Shown here: piece by piece, positions 18,045 through 32,120 of the stretch
Layout of the letters: each line of letters starts with the position of its first letter
Numbering within the stretch: the stretch's first letter is position 1
DNA from: Bacillus sp. ISL-41
Lineage (GTDB): Bacteria > Bacillota > Bacilli > Bacillales > Cytobacillaceae
Direction of reading: 5' to 3'
Assembly (NCBI RefSeq): GCF_018613235.1
Contig: NZ_JAGGQP010000007.1
Coordinates: 61,335-125,334, forward strand
DNA: 64,000 bases
Program-made: the position numbers and the translations under genes
The notes under the pieces: model-generated
What the model was told of the DNA's origin: nothing
The model's database searches: none
Seen by the model: the letters and a program-made list of their open reading frames with translations, nothing else

Positions 18045-18536
18045 GTGTTTTATTACATAATTGCACTGTTTGTTATCTTGCTTGACCAGGTTACTAAATG
18101 GTTCATTGTCAAAAACATGGAGCTTGGGGAGAGCATAAAGGTCATAGAGAATTTCTTGTACATCACTTCACACCGAAACCGTGGTGCTGCATGGGGAATC
18201 CTGCAGGGACAAATGTGGTTCTTTTATGTCATTACCATCATTGTGGTGATTGGCCTTGTCGTCTATATTCAAAAAGCAGCTAAAGGCAAGCTGCTGCTTG
18301 GTGTTTCGCTTGGTTTTATGCTCGGCGGGGCGATTGGGAACTTTATCGACAGGGTATACCGAAAGGAAGTTGTTGATTTCATCAACACCTATATTTTTGG
18401 ATACGATTTCCCTATCTTCAATATCGCGGATTCTGCGCTGGTGATCGGTGTAGGATTATTGATGATTGACATGATCAGGGAAGAGAGAGAGGCGAAAAGA
18501 AAAGCTTATGGAGAAAATGGAACACATCATCAGTGA
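18045..18536 (+). CDS. lspA: Lipoprotein signal peptidase II
   Basis: Membrane aspartic protease that cuts the signal peptide from diacylglyceryl-prolipoproteins. There are four membrane segments (about 2-20, 57-76, 86-103 and 127-146). The catalytic aspartates are Asp102 in GNFIDRV and Asp129 in FNIADSA, with the family block [14 protein letters not shown]. The GTG start at 18045 has GGAGGT 7 nt upstream; a GTG at 18024 would add seven residues but would lie before that site. It has 163 residues. Its end overlaps rluD by 29 bp, so the two form one unit. Confidence 0.95.
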   Translation: MFYYIIALFVILLDQVTKWFIVKNMELGESIKVIENFLYITSHRNRGAAWGILQGQMWFFYVITIIVVIGLVVYIQKAAKGKLLLGVSLGFMLGGAIGNFIDRVYRKEVVDFINTYIFGYDFPIFNIADSALVIGVGLLMIDMIREEREAKRKAYGENGTHHQ

Positions 18537-19419
18537 GGAACAGGCTGGTGACAGAATAGATAAAGTAGTATCTACACTTGACCCAGAATGGTCGAGGAGC
18601 CAGGTGCAGCAATGGATTAAGGATGGGAACGTTCTTGTCAATGGAGCTCAAATCAAAACAAATTATAAATGCAGCTTGAATGATCAGCTGGAAATCAACA
18701 TCCCTGAGCCAGAAGCTTTGGATGTTATCGCAGAGGAAATGGACCTAGAGATTTATTATGAGGATGCAGATGTCCTTGTTGTGTACAAGCCCAAAGGAAT
18801 GGTCGTCCATCCAGCACCTGGACATATGACTGGAACGCTTGTAAATGGGCTCATGGCGCACTGTAAAGATTTATCTGGTATCAATGGCGTGCTCCGCCCG
18901 GGAATCGTCCACCGGATTGATAAGGATACCTCCGGACTTTTGATGGTGGCTAAAAATGATATGGCACACGAAAGCCTGGTGAACCAGCTGGTGGCCAAAT
19001 CTGTTACTCGCAAATACAAGGCGCTCGTACATGGAAATATCCAGCATGACCATGGAACAATTGACGCTCCGCTTGGGCGCGATCAAAGGGACCGCCAGAG
19101 CATGACAGTTGTCGATGATGGCAAAAATGCGGTCACACATTTTAATGTTCTCGAGCGCTTCCAGGACTTTACTTTTGTTGAATGCCAGCTTGAAACAGGC
19201 AGGACGCACCAAATCCGTGTGCATATGAAATACATTGGTTATCCGCTGGCCGGAGACCCTAAATACGGACCGAAAAAGACGCTTGATCTTGGCGGACAAG
19301 CATTGCATGCTGGCCTGCTTGGATTTGATCACCCAAGGACAGGTGAGTATCTGGAGTTTGAAGCCCCGCTGCCTGAGTATTTCGTAAAGCTCTTAAATGA
19401 TTTAAGAGAAAATCGTTGA
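18508..19419 (+). CDS. rluD: RluD-type 23S rRNA pseudouridine synthase (YlyB)
   Basis: RluA-family enzyme that isomerises uridines in 23S rRNA. The N-terminal S4 RNA-binding domain (about 12-75, [15 protein letters not shown]) is followed by the catalytic domain with the catalytic Asp138 in [36 protein letters not shown] and KALVHG. It has 303 residues, normal length. The ATG at 18508 lies inside lspA; a second ATG nine bases later is possible. Its TGA stop overlaps the -35 box of the pyr promoter. Target positions cannot be read from sequence; the B. subtilis homologue is ylyB. Confidence 0.92.
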   Translation: MEKMEHIISEEQAGDRIDKVVSTLDPEWSRSQVQQWIKDGNVLVNGAQIKTNYKCSLNDQLEINIPEPEALDVIAEEMDLEIYYEDADVLVVYKPKGMVVHPAPGHMTGTLVNGLMAHCKDLSGINGVLRPGIVHRIDKDTSGLLMVAKNDMAHESLVNQLVAKSVTRKYKALVHGNIQHDHGTIDAPLGRDQRDRQSMTVVDDGKNAVTHFNVLERFQDFTFVECQLETGRTHQIRVHMKYIGYPLAGDPKYGPKKTLDLGGQALHAGLLGFDHPRTGEYLEFEAPLPEYFVKLLNDLRENR

Positions 19420-19444
19420 CAAAGTTCAACATCTATTTTAAGAT
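19416..19444 (+). promoter_or_regulatory. sigmaA promoter of the pyr operon
   Basis: Consensus TTGACA at 19416-19421, a 17-nt spacer and TAAGAT at 19439-19444. The -35 box includes the stop codon of rluD. Transcription would start near 19451 and run into the first PyrR attenuator. Confidence 0.75.
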
Positions 19445-19472
19445 GACTATAGTTTAATAAGTCCTTTAAAGA

Positions 19473-20167
<695 letters not shown>

Positions 20168-20185
20168 ATAATGCCCTTTTAAATG

Positions 20186-20288
20186 CAGTCCAGAGAGGCT
20201 GAAAAGGGGGAACGCATGGCTGATGGCTTTGTGCGGGTTTTTTTAGACCCATACCCTCTTTGTATCTACTGGCAAAGAGGGTTTTTTT
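20186..20288 (+). promoter_or_regulatory. PyrR attenuator 2 (between pyrR and pyrP)
   Basis: Canonical PyrR site CAGTCCAGAGAGGCTG at 20186-20201. The terminator arms are ACCCTCTTTG (20253-20262) and CAAAGAGGGT (20273-20282), followed by a run of T. Confidence 0.95.
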
Positions 20289-20312
20289 GTACAATAGAGA
20301 GGAGAAATAATA

Positions 20313-21632
20313 ATGAACAAACCAATCCTAGACATTAAAGATGTGCCGTCACCATTCCAATGGTTCACACTTAGCCTTCAACACTTATTCGCCATGTTTG
20401 GCGCGACAATCCTTGTACCTTACCTGGTCGGCTTAAGCCCGGCCATCGCCTTGATTTCAAGCGGCCTTGGGACGATCGCTTTCCTGATTATCACTAAATT
20501 CCAGGTTCCGGCTTACCTAGGGTCATCTTTTGCTTTCATCGCTCCTGTCATCGCAGCGAAAGCAGGTGGAGGACCTGGTGCCGCAATGATTGGTACCTTC
20601 CTTGCGGGACTCGTTTATGGAGTTGTAGCCCTGATTATCAAGAAGGCAGGCTACCGCTGGATCATGCGCCTGCTGCCGCCAGTTGTAGTCGGCCCAGTCA
20701 TTATTGTCATCGGACTCTCACTGGCAGGAACAGCGGTCAGCATGGCAATGAATGTCCCTGGCACTACTGAGTACAGTTTGATTCACTTTTCTGCGGCTTT
20801 AGTAACTCTTGCAGCGACAATCGTCTTCTCGATTTACGGAAAGGGAATGCTCAGCATGGTCCCAATTCTTGCTGGTATCATTGTCGGTTATCTATACTCA
20901 ATGGCAATAGGCATCGTAGACTTTAGCGGAGTAAAAGAAGCAAATATTTTCGAGATGCCAGACTTTATCTTCCCATTCGTTCACTACAATGTAAGTATCA
21001 GTTGGGAAATCGTCATGCTGATGGTTCCAGTAGCAATCGTCACATTGTCCGAGCATATCGGCCACCAGCTTGTACTAAGCAAGGTTGTTGGCAGAGACTA
21101 TATTAAAGAACCGGGTCTTCACCGCTCCATCATGGGTGATGGTATGGCGACAATGATTTCCGGTTTGATCGGCGGACCGCCAAAGACGACTTACGGCGAA
21201 AACATCGGTGTCCTTGCGATTACTAGAGTCTACAGCGTGTATGTCCTGCTTGGCGCAGCCATCATCGCGACAGTATTCGGGTTCATCGGCAAAATCACGG
21301 CATTGATCAGCTCAATCCCAACACCAGTTATGGGCGGCGTCTCAATCCTGCTGTTCGGGATCATCGCTTCATCAGGTTTGAGAATGCTTGTGGACAGCAA
21401 AATCGACTTTGGCAATACACGCAATCTGGTCGTCTCATCTGTCATCCTGGTGATCGGGATTGGCGGAGCATTCATTAAGCTGAATGAAAACTTCGAAATA
21501 CATGGCATGGCTTTAGCGGCCTTGATTGGTGTCATCCTTAACCTGGTCCTGCCTGGACGCCCGGAAATTGAAGAAGATATGTTTGAAATGGAAACTGAAA
21601 AAAAAACTGAGAAAAAGAACGATGTAGCATAG
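20313..21632 (+). CDS. pyrP: Uracil permease
   Basis: Nucleobase:cation symporter-2 family transporter that brings in uracil with protons. It has 439 residues with about 12 to 14 membrane segments. Signature blocks include QHLFAMFGATILVPYLVG (about 23-40), YLGSSFAFIAPVIAA, SEHIGHQLVL and GLIGGPPKTTYGENIGVLAITRV, the last containing the family's substrate-site Glu. The C-terminal tail is charged and cytoplasmic (EMETEKKTEKKNDVA). GAGAGGAGA precedes the ATG. PyrR attenuators lie on both sides, so uptake is shut off when pyrimidines are plentiful. Confidence 0.97.
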   Translation: MNKPILDIKDVPSPFQWFTLSLQHLFAMFGATILVPYLVGLSPAIALISSGLGTIAFLIITKFQVPAYLGSSFAFIAPVIAAKAGGGPGAAMIGTFLAGLVYGVVALIIKKAGYRWIMRLLPPVVVGPVIIVIGLSLAGTAVSMAMNVPGTTEYSLIHFSAALVTLAATIVFSIYGKGMLSMVPILAGIIVGYLYSMAIGIVDFSGVKEANIFEMPDFIFPFVHYNVSISWEIVMLMVPVAIVTLSEHIGHQLVLSKVVGRDYIKEPGLHRSIMGDGMATMISGLIGGPPKTTYGENIGVLAITRVYSVYVLLGAAIIATVFGFIGKITALISSIPTPVMGGVSILLFGIIASSGLRMLVDSKIDFGNTRNLVVSSVILVIGIGGAFIKLNENFEIHGMALAALIGVILNLVLPGRPEIEEDMFEMETEKKTEKKNDVA

Positions 21633-21647
21633 TACCACCTTTTAAAG

Positions 21648-21784
21648 AAGTCCAGAGAGGCTTAGAAGGGTGTTATGAGCGAACCGGCTTATTCATGATG
21701 CACGCAAACCCGGAAATTCGGGGTTTATGCCGGCAAGCTCATAGTCAAGCACCCTGTTGAACAGAAAACAGGGTGCTTTTTTTC
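21648..21784 (+). promoter_or_regulatory. PyrR attenuator 3 (between pyrP and pyrB)
   Basis: PyrR site AAGTCCAGAGAGGCTT at 21648-21663. The terminator arms are 21747-21758 (AAGCACCCTGTT) and 21767-21778 (AACAGGGTGCTT), followed by a long T run. Confidence 0.95.
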
Positions 21785-21810
21785 TTGCAAAATAAAAGGG
21801 GGGATCAGTC

Positions 21811-22755
21811 GTGAAATGGGATTTACTGACAACATCACAGCTTAGTGAACAAGAAATACAGGAAATTATTCTGTCTGCGGGTGAATTTGCCAGCGGGAAA
21901 ACATGGCAGCCAAAAGAAAAACTGTTCATTAGCAATTTATTCTACGAGCCAAGCACAAGGACAAAGTCCAGCTTTGAAATGGCTGAACGCAAGCTTGGGC
22001 TCGAGGTGATTCCGTTTGAGGTCCAGACATCCAGTGTACTGAAAGGTGAAACTTTGTATGACACCGTTAAAACTCTTGAAGCAATTGGCACCGACGCACT
22101 CGTTATCAGGCATAGTGCAGATAATTTTTTTTCAGAACTTGAAAAAGGCATTAGGATTCCGATCATCAATGCCGGCGATGGAAAAGGGCACCACCCAACA
22201 CAATCCCTGCTTGACCTGATGACAATCCAGCAAGAGTTCGGCAGTTTTACAGGGCTTACAGTTACAATCATCGGTGATATCCTCCATAGCCGTGTAGCGA
22301 GATCAAATGCAGACGCACTGGTCAGACTTGGAGCAAAAGTGATTTTTTCGGGTCCTGAAGAGTGGGTGGATCAAAACAACCTTTCTGAAGACTGCTGCTA
22401 TATGCCAGTAGACGAGGCCATTAAGTCGGCAGATGTGGTGATGCTCCTTCGTGTCCAGCATGAACGGCATGATGGCAAACTTCTATTTGATAAGAATGAG
22501 TACCACCGAAACTATGGTTTAACGATTGAAAGAGAAAGGCTTATGAAAAAAGGGAGCATCATCCTCCATCCTGCACCGGTCAATCGAGGTATCGAAATCG
22601 CAGATGAATTGGTTGAAAGTCCAAAGTCACGGATTTTTAAGCAAATGGAAAATGGCGTATACATCAGAATGGCAGTGTTAAAGAGAGCACTTGAAAATAG
22701 GAATGGGGGAATGAAAAATGACAATGTTGATCAAAAATGGCAGATTGCTTACTGA
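21811..22755 (+). CDS. pyrB: Aspartate carbamoyltransferase catalytic subunit
   Basis: Joins carbamoyl phosphate and aspartate to give carbamoylaspartate, the second step of UMP synthesis. It has 314 residues. The carbamoyl-phosphate site is [20 protein letters not shown]. The second block is [14 protein letters not shown], and [16 protein letters not shown] is near the end. The GTG start follows AAAGGGGGGA. There is no pyrI gene, as is normal in Bacillus. The 3' end overlaps pyrC by 38 bp, so the two are coupled. Confidence 0.96.
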   Translation: MKWDLLTTSQLSEQEIQEIILSAGEFASGKTWQPKEKLFISNLFYEPSTRTKSSFEMAERKLGLEVIPFEVQTSSVLKGETLYDTVKTLEAIGTDALVIRHSADNFFSELEKGIRIPIINAGDGKGHHPTQSLLDLMTIQQEFGSFTGLTVTIIGDILHSRVARSNADALVRLGAKVIFSGPEEWVDQNNLSEDCCYMPVDEAIKSADVVMLLRVQHERHDGKLLFDKNEYHRNYGLTIERERLMKKGSIILHPAPVNRGIEIADELVESPKSRIFKQMENGVYIRMAVLKRALENRNGGMKNDNVDQKWQIAY

Positions 22756-24001
22756 AACAGGATTTAAGAAAACAGATATTTTGATAGAGGACGGAAAAAT
22801 TGCTGCAATCGGATCTGAAATCTCTACGGATGCTGAGCAAATTATTGATGCTAAAGGAAAGCTAGTTGCACCAGGATTTGTAGACCTGCATGTGCATCTG
22901 CGCGAACCGGGAGGGGAGAAAAAAGAAACGATTGCTACCGGTACACTGGCTGCTGCAAAGGGTGGATTTACCACTGTTGCTGCAATGCCGAACACTAGGC
23001 CGGTGCCCGATTCAAAAGAGCAGATGGATTGGCTTCAGAAGAGAATCCAGGAAACAGCTTCCGTAAGAGTCTTGCCATATGCGTCCATTACTGTGCGCGA
23101 GCTTGGCCAGGAACTGACCGATTTCGAGGGTTTAAAAGAAGCCGGTGCATTCGCATTAACGGATGATGGCGTTGGTGTCCAGTCAGCAGGAATGATGCTT
23201 GAAGCTATGAAAAGAGCTGCAAAGCTTGATATGGCAATAGTCGCACATTGCGAAGATAATACTTTGATCAATAAAGGTTCTCTCCATGAGGGCAGGAAAG
23301 CCGCTGATCTGGGAATCAACGGAATCCCGTCAGTATGTGAATCTGTACATATAGCAAGAGACATTCTGCTCGCGGAAGAGGCAGGATGCCATTACCATGT
23401 TTGCCACATCAGCACGAAAGAATCAGTCAGAGCAGTCCGGGACGCGAAGCGATATGGCATAAAGGTCACAGCAGAGGTAACGCCGCACCATTTGCTTTTG
23501 AATGAAGATGATATAACCGGAAATGATGCCAACTATAAAATGAATCCACCGCTAAGAAGCAAGGCGGACCACGAGGCATTGATCGCAGGACTGCTGGACG
23601 GGACGATCGATTTTATCGCCACTGACCATGCACCGCATACAAGTGAGGAAAAAGCAGAGGGAATCCAGCTGGCGCCATTTGGGATTGTCGGCCTTGAGAC
23701 AGCTTTCCCGCTTTTGTACACACACCTCGTTAAAAAAGACGTCATGACCTTAAAGAAGCTGGTGGACTTTTTAACGGTCAAACCCGCAAAAACATTCGGA
23801 TTGTCTTATGGAGAACTAAAAGCCGGTGCACCAGCTGATATCGTTCTAATAGATCTGGACCTGGAAAAAGAAATCAATCCAGAAGAATTTTTATCAAAAG
23901 GCAAGAATACACCATTCGCAGGCTGGAAGTGCAAGGGATGGCCAGTACTGACGATTGCTGAAGGAAAAATAGTCTGGGAAAAGGGAGTTGTGACCGCATG
24001 A
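22718..24001 (+). CDS. pyrC: Dihydroorotase
   Basis: Zinc amidohydrolase that closes carbamoylaspartate to dihydroorotate. It has 427 residues. Metal ligands are visible in [12 protein letters not shown] (about 58-69), [15 protein letters not shown] and the catalytic Asp of [15 protein letters not shown] (about 304-318). Substrate loop [11 protein letters not shown] is present. The ATG is within the end of pyrB, after GGAATGGGGGA. It ends with ATGA overlapping carA. Confidence 0.97.
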   Translation: MTMLIKNGRLLTETGFKKTDILIEDGKIAAIGSEISTDAEQIIDAKGKLVAPGFVDLHVHLREPGGEKKETIATGTLAAAKGGFTTVAAMPNTRPVPDSKEQMDWLQKRIQETASVRVLPYASITVRELGQELTDFEGLKEAGAFALTDDGVGVQSAGMMLEAMKRAAKLDMAIVAHCEDNTLINKGSLHEGRKAADLGINGIPSVCESVHIARDILLAEEAGCHYHVCHISTKESVRAVRDAKRYGIKVTAEVTPHHLLLNEDDITGNDANYKMNPPLRSKADHEALIAGLLDGTIDFIATDHAPHTSEEKAEGIQLAPFGIVGLETAFPLLYTHLVKKDVMTLKKLVDFLTVKPAKTFGLSYGELKAGAPADIVLIDLDLEKEINPEEFLSKGKNTPFAGWKCKGWPVLTIAEGKIVWEKGVVTA

Positions 24002-25095
24002 AAAAACAACTGATTTTAGAGGATGGAACTATTTTTGTGGGTAATGGATTTGGAAGTGAGGCAGCAACTGCAGGTGAGGTTGTTTTCAATACAGGTATGA
24101 CCGGCTATCAGGAAATCCTGTCAGATCCATCATACTGCGGCCAAATTGTGACACTGACATACCCGCTAATCGGTAATTATGGAATCAATCGGGATGATTT
24201 TGAATCAATCAACCCTGCTGTCCAGGGTCTTGTCGTGAAGGAAAATGCTGAATTTCCATCCAACTGGCGTTCAGAAATGTCTTTGGACGCTTATCTTAAA
24301 ATGAAAAACATTCCGGGCATTGCTGGAATCGACACCAGGAAGCTGACAAAAATCATTCGCCAGCATGGAACATTAAAAGGATCCATCTGCGGGATGGAAG
24401 AAAATCCGGATGAAGTTATTGCAGCATTAAAAGACAGAAGACTGCCGAATGACCAGGTAATGCAAGTTTCTACGAAAACACCTTATCCAAGCCCAGGCCG
24501 AGGCCATAGAGTCGTGCTGGTTGACTTCGGATTGAAGCATGGTATCCTGCGGGAACTGAATGACCGTAACTGTGATGTGATTGTAGTTCCTTACAATACA
24601 ACTGCCGAAGAAATTCTTAGCTTGAGTCCGGATGGCATCATGCTTTCAAATGGACCTGGTGATCCAAAGGATGTTCCGGAGGCAATCGAAATGATTAAAG
24701 GTCTGTTAGGCAAGGTACCGCTGTTCGGGATTTGTCTTGGCCACCAGTTGTTCGCACTCGCCTGTGGTGCAAATACGGAAAAAATGAAATTCGGTCACCG
24801 CGGCTCCAACCATCCTGTGAAGGATTTAAGGACGGGGAAAGTAGCGCTGACCTCACAAAACCATGGATATACAGTTACTGAAGAATCTGTCACAGGGACA
24901 GAGCTTGAGGTTACACATATAGCATTAAATGATGGAACAGTTGAGGGTCTTGCCCATAAATATGCCGCAGCTTTCACTGTACAATATCACCCGGAAGCGT
25001 CACCAGGACCGGAGGATGCGAACGGATTATTCAACCAATTCATCGAGCTAGTAGAAGCAGAAAAAAAGGAGGCTGTCACAAATGCCAAAGCGTAA
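23998..25095 (+). CDS. carA: Carbamoyl-phosphate synthase small (glutaminase) subunit, pyrimidine-specific
   Basis: Frees ammonia from glutamine for the large subunit; known as pyrAA in B. subtilis. It has 365 residues. The N-terminal CPSase small-chain domain (about 1-130) contains [20 protein letters not shown]. The C-terminal class I glutamine amidotransferase has the nucleophile Cys in FGICLGHQL and the His-Glu pair in [15 protein letters not shown] overlaps pyrC, and the ATG of carB overlaps its end by 14 bp. As part of the pyr operon it is expected to be repressed by UMP rather than by arginine. Confidence 0.97.
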   Translation: MKKQLILEDGTIFVGNGFGSEAATAGEVVFNTGMTGYQEILSDPSYCGQIVTLTYPLIGNYGINRDDFESINPAVQGLVVKENAEFPSNWRSEMSLDAYLKMKNIPGIAGIDTRKLTKIIRQHGTLKGSICGMEENPDEVIAALKDRRLPNDQVMQVSTKTPYPSPGRGHRVVLVDFGLKHGILRELNDRNCDVIVVPYNTTAEEILSLSPDGIMLSNGPGDPKDVPEAIEMIKGLLGKVPLFGICLGHQLFALACGANTEKMKFGHRGSNHPVKDLRTGKVALTSQNHGYTVTEESVTGTELEVTHIALNDGTVEGLAHKYAAAFTVQYHPEASPGPEDANGLFNQFIELVEAEKKEAVTNAKA

Positions 25096-28000
25096 AGATG
25101 TTAACAGTATATTAGTCATTGGGTCAGGCCCGATCATCATCGGCCAGGCAGCAGAATTCGATTATGCAGGCACACAGGCATGTATCGCACTGCGTGAAGA
25201 AGGATATAAGGTCATCCTCGTCAATTCGAATCCAGCAACCATCATGACTGACACGGAAATTGCGGACGTCGTATACATAGAGCCGCTTACTCTTGAGTTT
25301 GTGGCAAGGATCATCCGCAAGGAGCGTCCGGATGCACTCCTCCCGACACTTGGGGGGCAGACAGGACTTAACCTCGCTGTTGAGCTGGCTAAATCAGGTG
25401 TTTTGGATGAATGTGACGTGAAGATCCTCGGAACAAAGCTAGAAGCGATCAACCAGGCGGAGGACAGGGAGTTATTCAGAAACTTGATGAACGAGCTCGG
25501 ACAGCCGGTCCCCGACAGCGACATCATTCACAATCTTGAAGAGGCTTATACCTTTGTGGAGAGAGTCGGATATCCAGTGATTGTACGGCCTGCTTTTACA
25601 ATGGGAGGCACTGGTGGCGGAATTTGCAGCAATGAAAAAGAATTGATTGAGATTGTGTCGAGCGGCATCAAAAATAGCCCTGTAGGACAATGTTTGCTTG
25701 AAAAGAGCATTGCCGGTTTCAAGGAAATTGAATATGAAGTAATGCGTGACAGCAATGATAATGCCATTGTTGTCTGTAATATGGAAAACTTCGACCCGGT
25801 TGGAGTCCATACGGGCGATTCCATCGTCGTGGCGCCAAGCCAGACTTTGAGTGACCGCGAATACCAGTTGCTGAGGAATGCCAGCCTAAAAATCATCAGG
25901 GCATTGAAGATCGAAGGCGGCTGCAATGTCCAGCTTGCACTTGACCCTGACAGCTTTAACTACTATGTAATCGAAGTGAATCCGAGGGTAAGCCGATCTT
26001 CTGCCCTGGCATCAAAAGCGACGGGCTATCCAATTGCCAAGCTTGCAGCGAAAATCGCTGTTGGTTTGACACTCGATGAAATGCTGAATCCGGTTACGGG
26101 AAAAACATATGCCTGCTTTGAACCTGCACTGGATTATGTTGTAACAAAAATTCCACGGTGGCCATTCGATAAATTCGAATCAGCGAACCGGACACTTGGA
26201 ACGCAAATGAAAGCAACTGGTGAAGTTATGGCAATCGGCCGGACTTTCGAAGAGTCTCTGCTTAAGGCGATTCGTTCGCTTGAAGCTGATGTGATCCACC
26301 TTTCTTTGAATAATCAAAGCGAAATTAACGATGAATTGCTTGAGAAGAGAATTCGCAAGGCTGGTGACGAGAGATTATTTTACATTGCAGAGGCTATCAG
26401 AAGAGGCATTTCAATCGAAACTCTTCACAGCTGGAGCAAGGTCGATTTATTCTTCCTTCATAAATTAGAGAGATTAATAGCTTTTGAGCAAGAGCTTGCT
26501 GAAAAGAAGTTTGACCTGGAAACAGCCAGATCTGCAAAGCGCAAAGGCTTTTCAGATAAGGTAATTGCTGGACTCTGGAAAGTGGAAGAACAGGCAGTAT
26601 ACCAGTGGCGGATTGAGAACGGCCTGACCCCTGTATTTAAAATGGTCGATACTTGTGCCGCTGAGTTCGAATCAGAGACTCCATATTTCTATAGCACATA
26701 TGAGGAAGAAAATGAATCAGTGGTGACAGGAAGGGAAAGCGTCATTGTACTGGGGTCCGGGCCCATCAGGATTGGTCAGGGAATTGAATTTGATTACGCT
26801 ACCGTCCATTCCGTGAAAGCCATCAAAGAAGCGGGCTACGAGGCCATTATCGTCAATAACAATCCTGAAACGGTCTCTACTGATTTTAGCATCTCGGATA
26901 AATTGTACTTTGAACCTTTGACGATTGAGGATGTCATGAACATTATCAATCTCGAAAAACCAATTGGAGCAGTCGTCCAATTTGGCGGTCAAACAGCAAT
27001 CAACCTGGCATCGAAGCTGGTCGACAGGGGAGTGAAGATTCTTGGAACAAGCCTGGAGGATCTGGATCGTGCTGAGGACCGTGACAAGTTTGAACATGCA
27101 CTAACCGACCTTCGAATTCCATTGCCTAAAGGAAGTACAGCGAAATCAGTAAAAGAAGCAGCGTTGATTGCATCAGAAATCGGCTACCCAGTTCTTGTGC
27201 GTCCATCCTATGTACTCGGCGGAAGGGCAATGGAGATTGTCTATAAGGAAGAAGAACTTCTGCATTATATGAAAAATGCGGTAAAGGTCAATCCGGATTA
27301 TCCTGTGCTGATCGACCGTTACCTGACTGGAAAAGAAGTGGAGGTTGATGCGATTTCCGATGGTGAAAATGTACTGATTCCGGGCATCATGGAGCATATT
27401 GAAAGAGCAGGCGTCCATTCTGGGGATTCAATCGGTGTCTATCCGCCTCAAAGCCTCAGTGAGGAAGTAAAACAAAAGCTAGTAAACTATACGATTGATC
27501 TTGCTAGAGGATTGAACATAGTCGGTCTGCTGAATATTCAATATGTCATTGCTGATGAAGAAGTCTATGTGCTCGAAGTGAACCCTCGCTCCAGCCGTAC
27601 AGTACCATTCCTGAGCAAAATCACGAATGTTCCAATGGCGAGAATCGCAACTAAGGTGATCCTTGGCCAGAGCTTGCAAGCTCAGGGGTACGAAACCGGT
27701 CTTGTACCTGAACAAGATGGAGTTTTTGTGAAGGTACCAGTGTTCTCGTTTGAAAAATTGCGTCGGGTTGACATCACACTCGGACCGGAAATGAAGTCTA
27801 CCGGCGAAGTTATGGGCAAGGATACAACACTGGAAAAAGCTTTGTATAAAGGCATGATTGCTGCCGGCATGAAAATTAAGGAGTTTGGTACAGTCCTCCT
27901 TACTGTAGCAGATAAGGATAAAGAAGAAACATTGGCACTTGCAAAGAGATTTTCGAACATAGGCTATCAATTGATGGCGACAGAGGGGACAGCGAACTAT

Positions 28001-28290
28001 CTGGAGAATAAAGGCATTAAGGTGAAGACTGTCGGAAAAATCGGCGCTGATGGACCGAACCTGATCGATGTGATCCGTAAGGGAGAAGCACAGATGGTCA
28101 TCAATACGCTGACAAAAGGCAAGCAGCCAGAACGTGATGGATTCAGGATCCGCCGTGAATCCGTAGAGAATGGTGTGCCATGTCTGACTTCCCTTGATAC
28201 AGCAAAAGCGATCTTACGAGTCATTGAATCAATGACATTTTCAGCAGATGCTCTAAAGCCGATGGAGCAAGCCAAAGAAGGTGTCTTTTC

Positions 28291-28294
<4 letters not shown>
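25082..28294 (+). CDS. carB: Carbamoyl-phosphate synthase large subunit
   Basis: Builds carbamoyl phosphate from bicarbonate, ammonia and two ATP; known as pyrAB. It has 1070 residues. It carries two homologous ATP-grasp halves, each beginning with [20 protein letters not shown] (residues about 10-29) and [18 protein letters not shown] (about 556-573), with FTMGGTGGG and VLGGRAMEI loops. The C-terminal MGS-like regulatory domain (about 935-1060) has [11 protein letters not shown] and [27 protein letters not shown] precedes the ATG. ATGA overlaps pyrK. Confidence 0.98.
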
Positions 28295-30680
<2,386 letters not shown>

Positions 30681-30684
<4 letters not shown>

Positions 30685-31316
30685 AAAGAGAAATAGCAGA
30701 AGCATTGCTTGAAATTGAAGCTGTCAGCTTGCAGCCAGACAATCCATTTACATGGTCATCCGGACTGAAGTCACCGATCTACTGCGATAACCGACTCACT
30801 CTGTCCTTCCCTCCCATCCGCAGAAGAGTGGCTGAAGGGTTGAAGAGCTTGATTGTTGGACATTTTCCAGAAGCTGAGATGATCGCGGGAACGGCTACTG
30901 CCGGAATACCACATGCCGCCTGGGTCAGCGAACTGCTTGATTTGCCAATGAGTTATGTCCGCTCGAAAGCAAAGGGACATGGAAAAGGGAATCAAATCGA
31001 AGGAAAGGTGACCGAGGGCCAAAAGGTCGTTGTTGTCGAAGATCTAATATCCACTGGTGGCAGCGTCATTGAGGCGGTCGAGGCGTTGCGGGAAGCAGGC
31101 AGCGAAGTGCTCGGAGTTGTTTCGATTTTTACATATGAACTAGAAAAAGGGAAGCAGAAGCTGGATTCAGCAAATATCTTCGCACACTCACTGACTGACT
31201 TCACGACTCTTGCTAACCTGGCTGAGGAAAAAGGACTCATCACGAAAGAAAGTCTTGATAGCCTTGCAGAATGGCGCAAAAATCCATCAGAATGGGGAAC
31301 CGCCAAAAATATATGA
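30681..31316 (+). CDS. pyrE: Orotate phosphoribosyltransferase
   Basis: Converts orotate and PRPP to OMP. It has 211 residues. The PRPP signature is [21 protein letters not shown] (in two parts, about 116-136), with [15 protein letters not shown] and [17 protein letters not shown] (the flexible catalytic loop). ATG 30681 is preceded by GGAAGGGTG and overlaps the pyrF stop; an ATG 18 bp upstream lacks support. It is the last gene of the operon and ends in a terminator. Confidence 0.97.
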
Positions 31317-31319
31317 TTA

Positions 31320-31343
31320 AAAGCAGCCTATTGGCTGCTTTTT
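31320..31343 (+). terminator. Terminator of the pyr operon
   Basis: AAGCAGCC and GGCTGCTT form an 8-bp stem with loop TATT, followed by TTTTG, starting four bases after the pyrE stop. Confidence 0.9.
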
Positions 31344-31428
31344 GTATTTTAGTAAAATATGGTTAAATAATTGGCGAGATGTGATAAGATTAAAAGGCGG
31401 AATTTTCTGATAATAAAGAGGTGCTAAT

Positions 31429-31929
31429 GTGAAGAAAATAATCGGGATTATAGCAATCGTGGCTGGTTTAAGTCTTTTAAGTGCATTTGTGGTTCCGGGT
31501 TTAGCTGATATGCTTCAATCCAAAAAGGCTGCTAAACATGTTTTGGAAAATTTGAAAGAACAAAATTACGAAGCAGCGTTTGATGGGATTCACTTTTATG
31601 ACGTAGCATCCGATTTATCTCCAACCATCCCCTATGGAGAGGCAAAGGAAATTTGGAGTAAGCGGGTTCAGTCTTTAAAAGAGAACGGCACTTATCTAGT
31701 TGACTACAAAAATCTGTACATGGAGCTGGATGATACATACCCGACAGGAAAAGTTGATTTGGTGATGATGATCAATGGCAAGAAAAAGTATCTTGAAGAT
31801 GTATCACTGTGGTTTGGGTTTCAGGACAGAAAGTGGGGGCTTGGGAATTTACAATACTTCATAAATACAGATCAAGAGGAAGATTGGGAAAAAGCCCTAA
31901 GCGGAAATGTTGCCAAAGCTAAAGAATAG
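31429..31929 (+). CDS. Hypothetical protein with N-terminal membrane anchor or signal peptide
   Basis: I do not recognise this 166-residue protein. It has a short basic start (MKK) and a hydrophobic segment (IIGIIAIVAGLSLLSAFVV, about 4-22) with no lipobox Cys, so it is either a signal peptide or an anchor. The remainder is soluble and mildly acidic, with SKKAAKHVLENLKEQNYEAA (about 31-50), which resembles the start of small cystatin-like domains that follow lipoprotein or anchor segments. GTG start after AAAGAGGTGC. It stands between the pyr terminator and dedA, where B. subtilis has sulphate-assimilation genes, so it looks like an accessory gene. Confidence 0.75.
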   Translation: MKKIIGIIAIVAGLSLLSAFVVPGLADMLQSKKAAKHVLENLKEQNYEAAFDGIHFYDVASDLSPTIPYGEAKEIWSKRVQSLKENGTYLVDYKNLYMELDDTYPTGKVDLVMMINGKKKYLEDVSLWFGFQDRKWGLGNLQYFINTDQEEDWEKALSGNVAKAKE

Positions 31930-32120
31930 TTATGAACGGAAGTGTATCCTGTAGAAGAGTACACTTTTTCTATCAGGGTAAATAGAAGAAATAAAGTTTA
32001 ACAACTTTTAAGGGTAAACCTGTTAGCATACAACTCAATAAGTATGTTTCAATATAATTATAAGCTTTACTGCAATTATGCTAGCTTATTTGTATTTTAT
32101 ATAGTAGGAGGATAAGACTC

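Noticed and set aside
27097..28275. Several minus-strand ORFs opposite carB
   Set aside because: All are shadows of the carB frame with no start signals or family resemblance.
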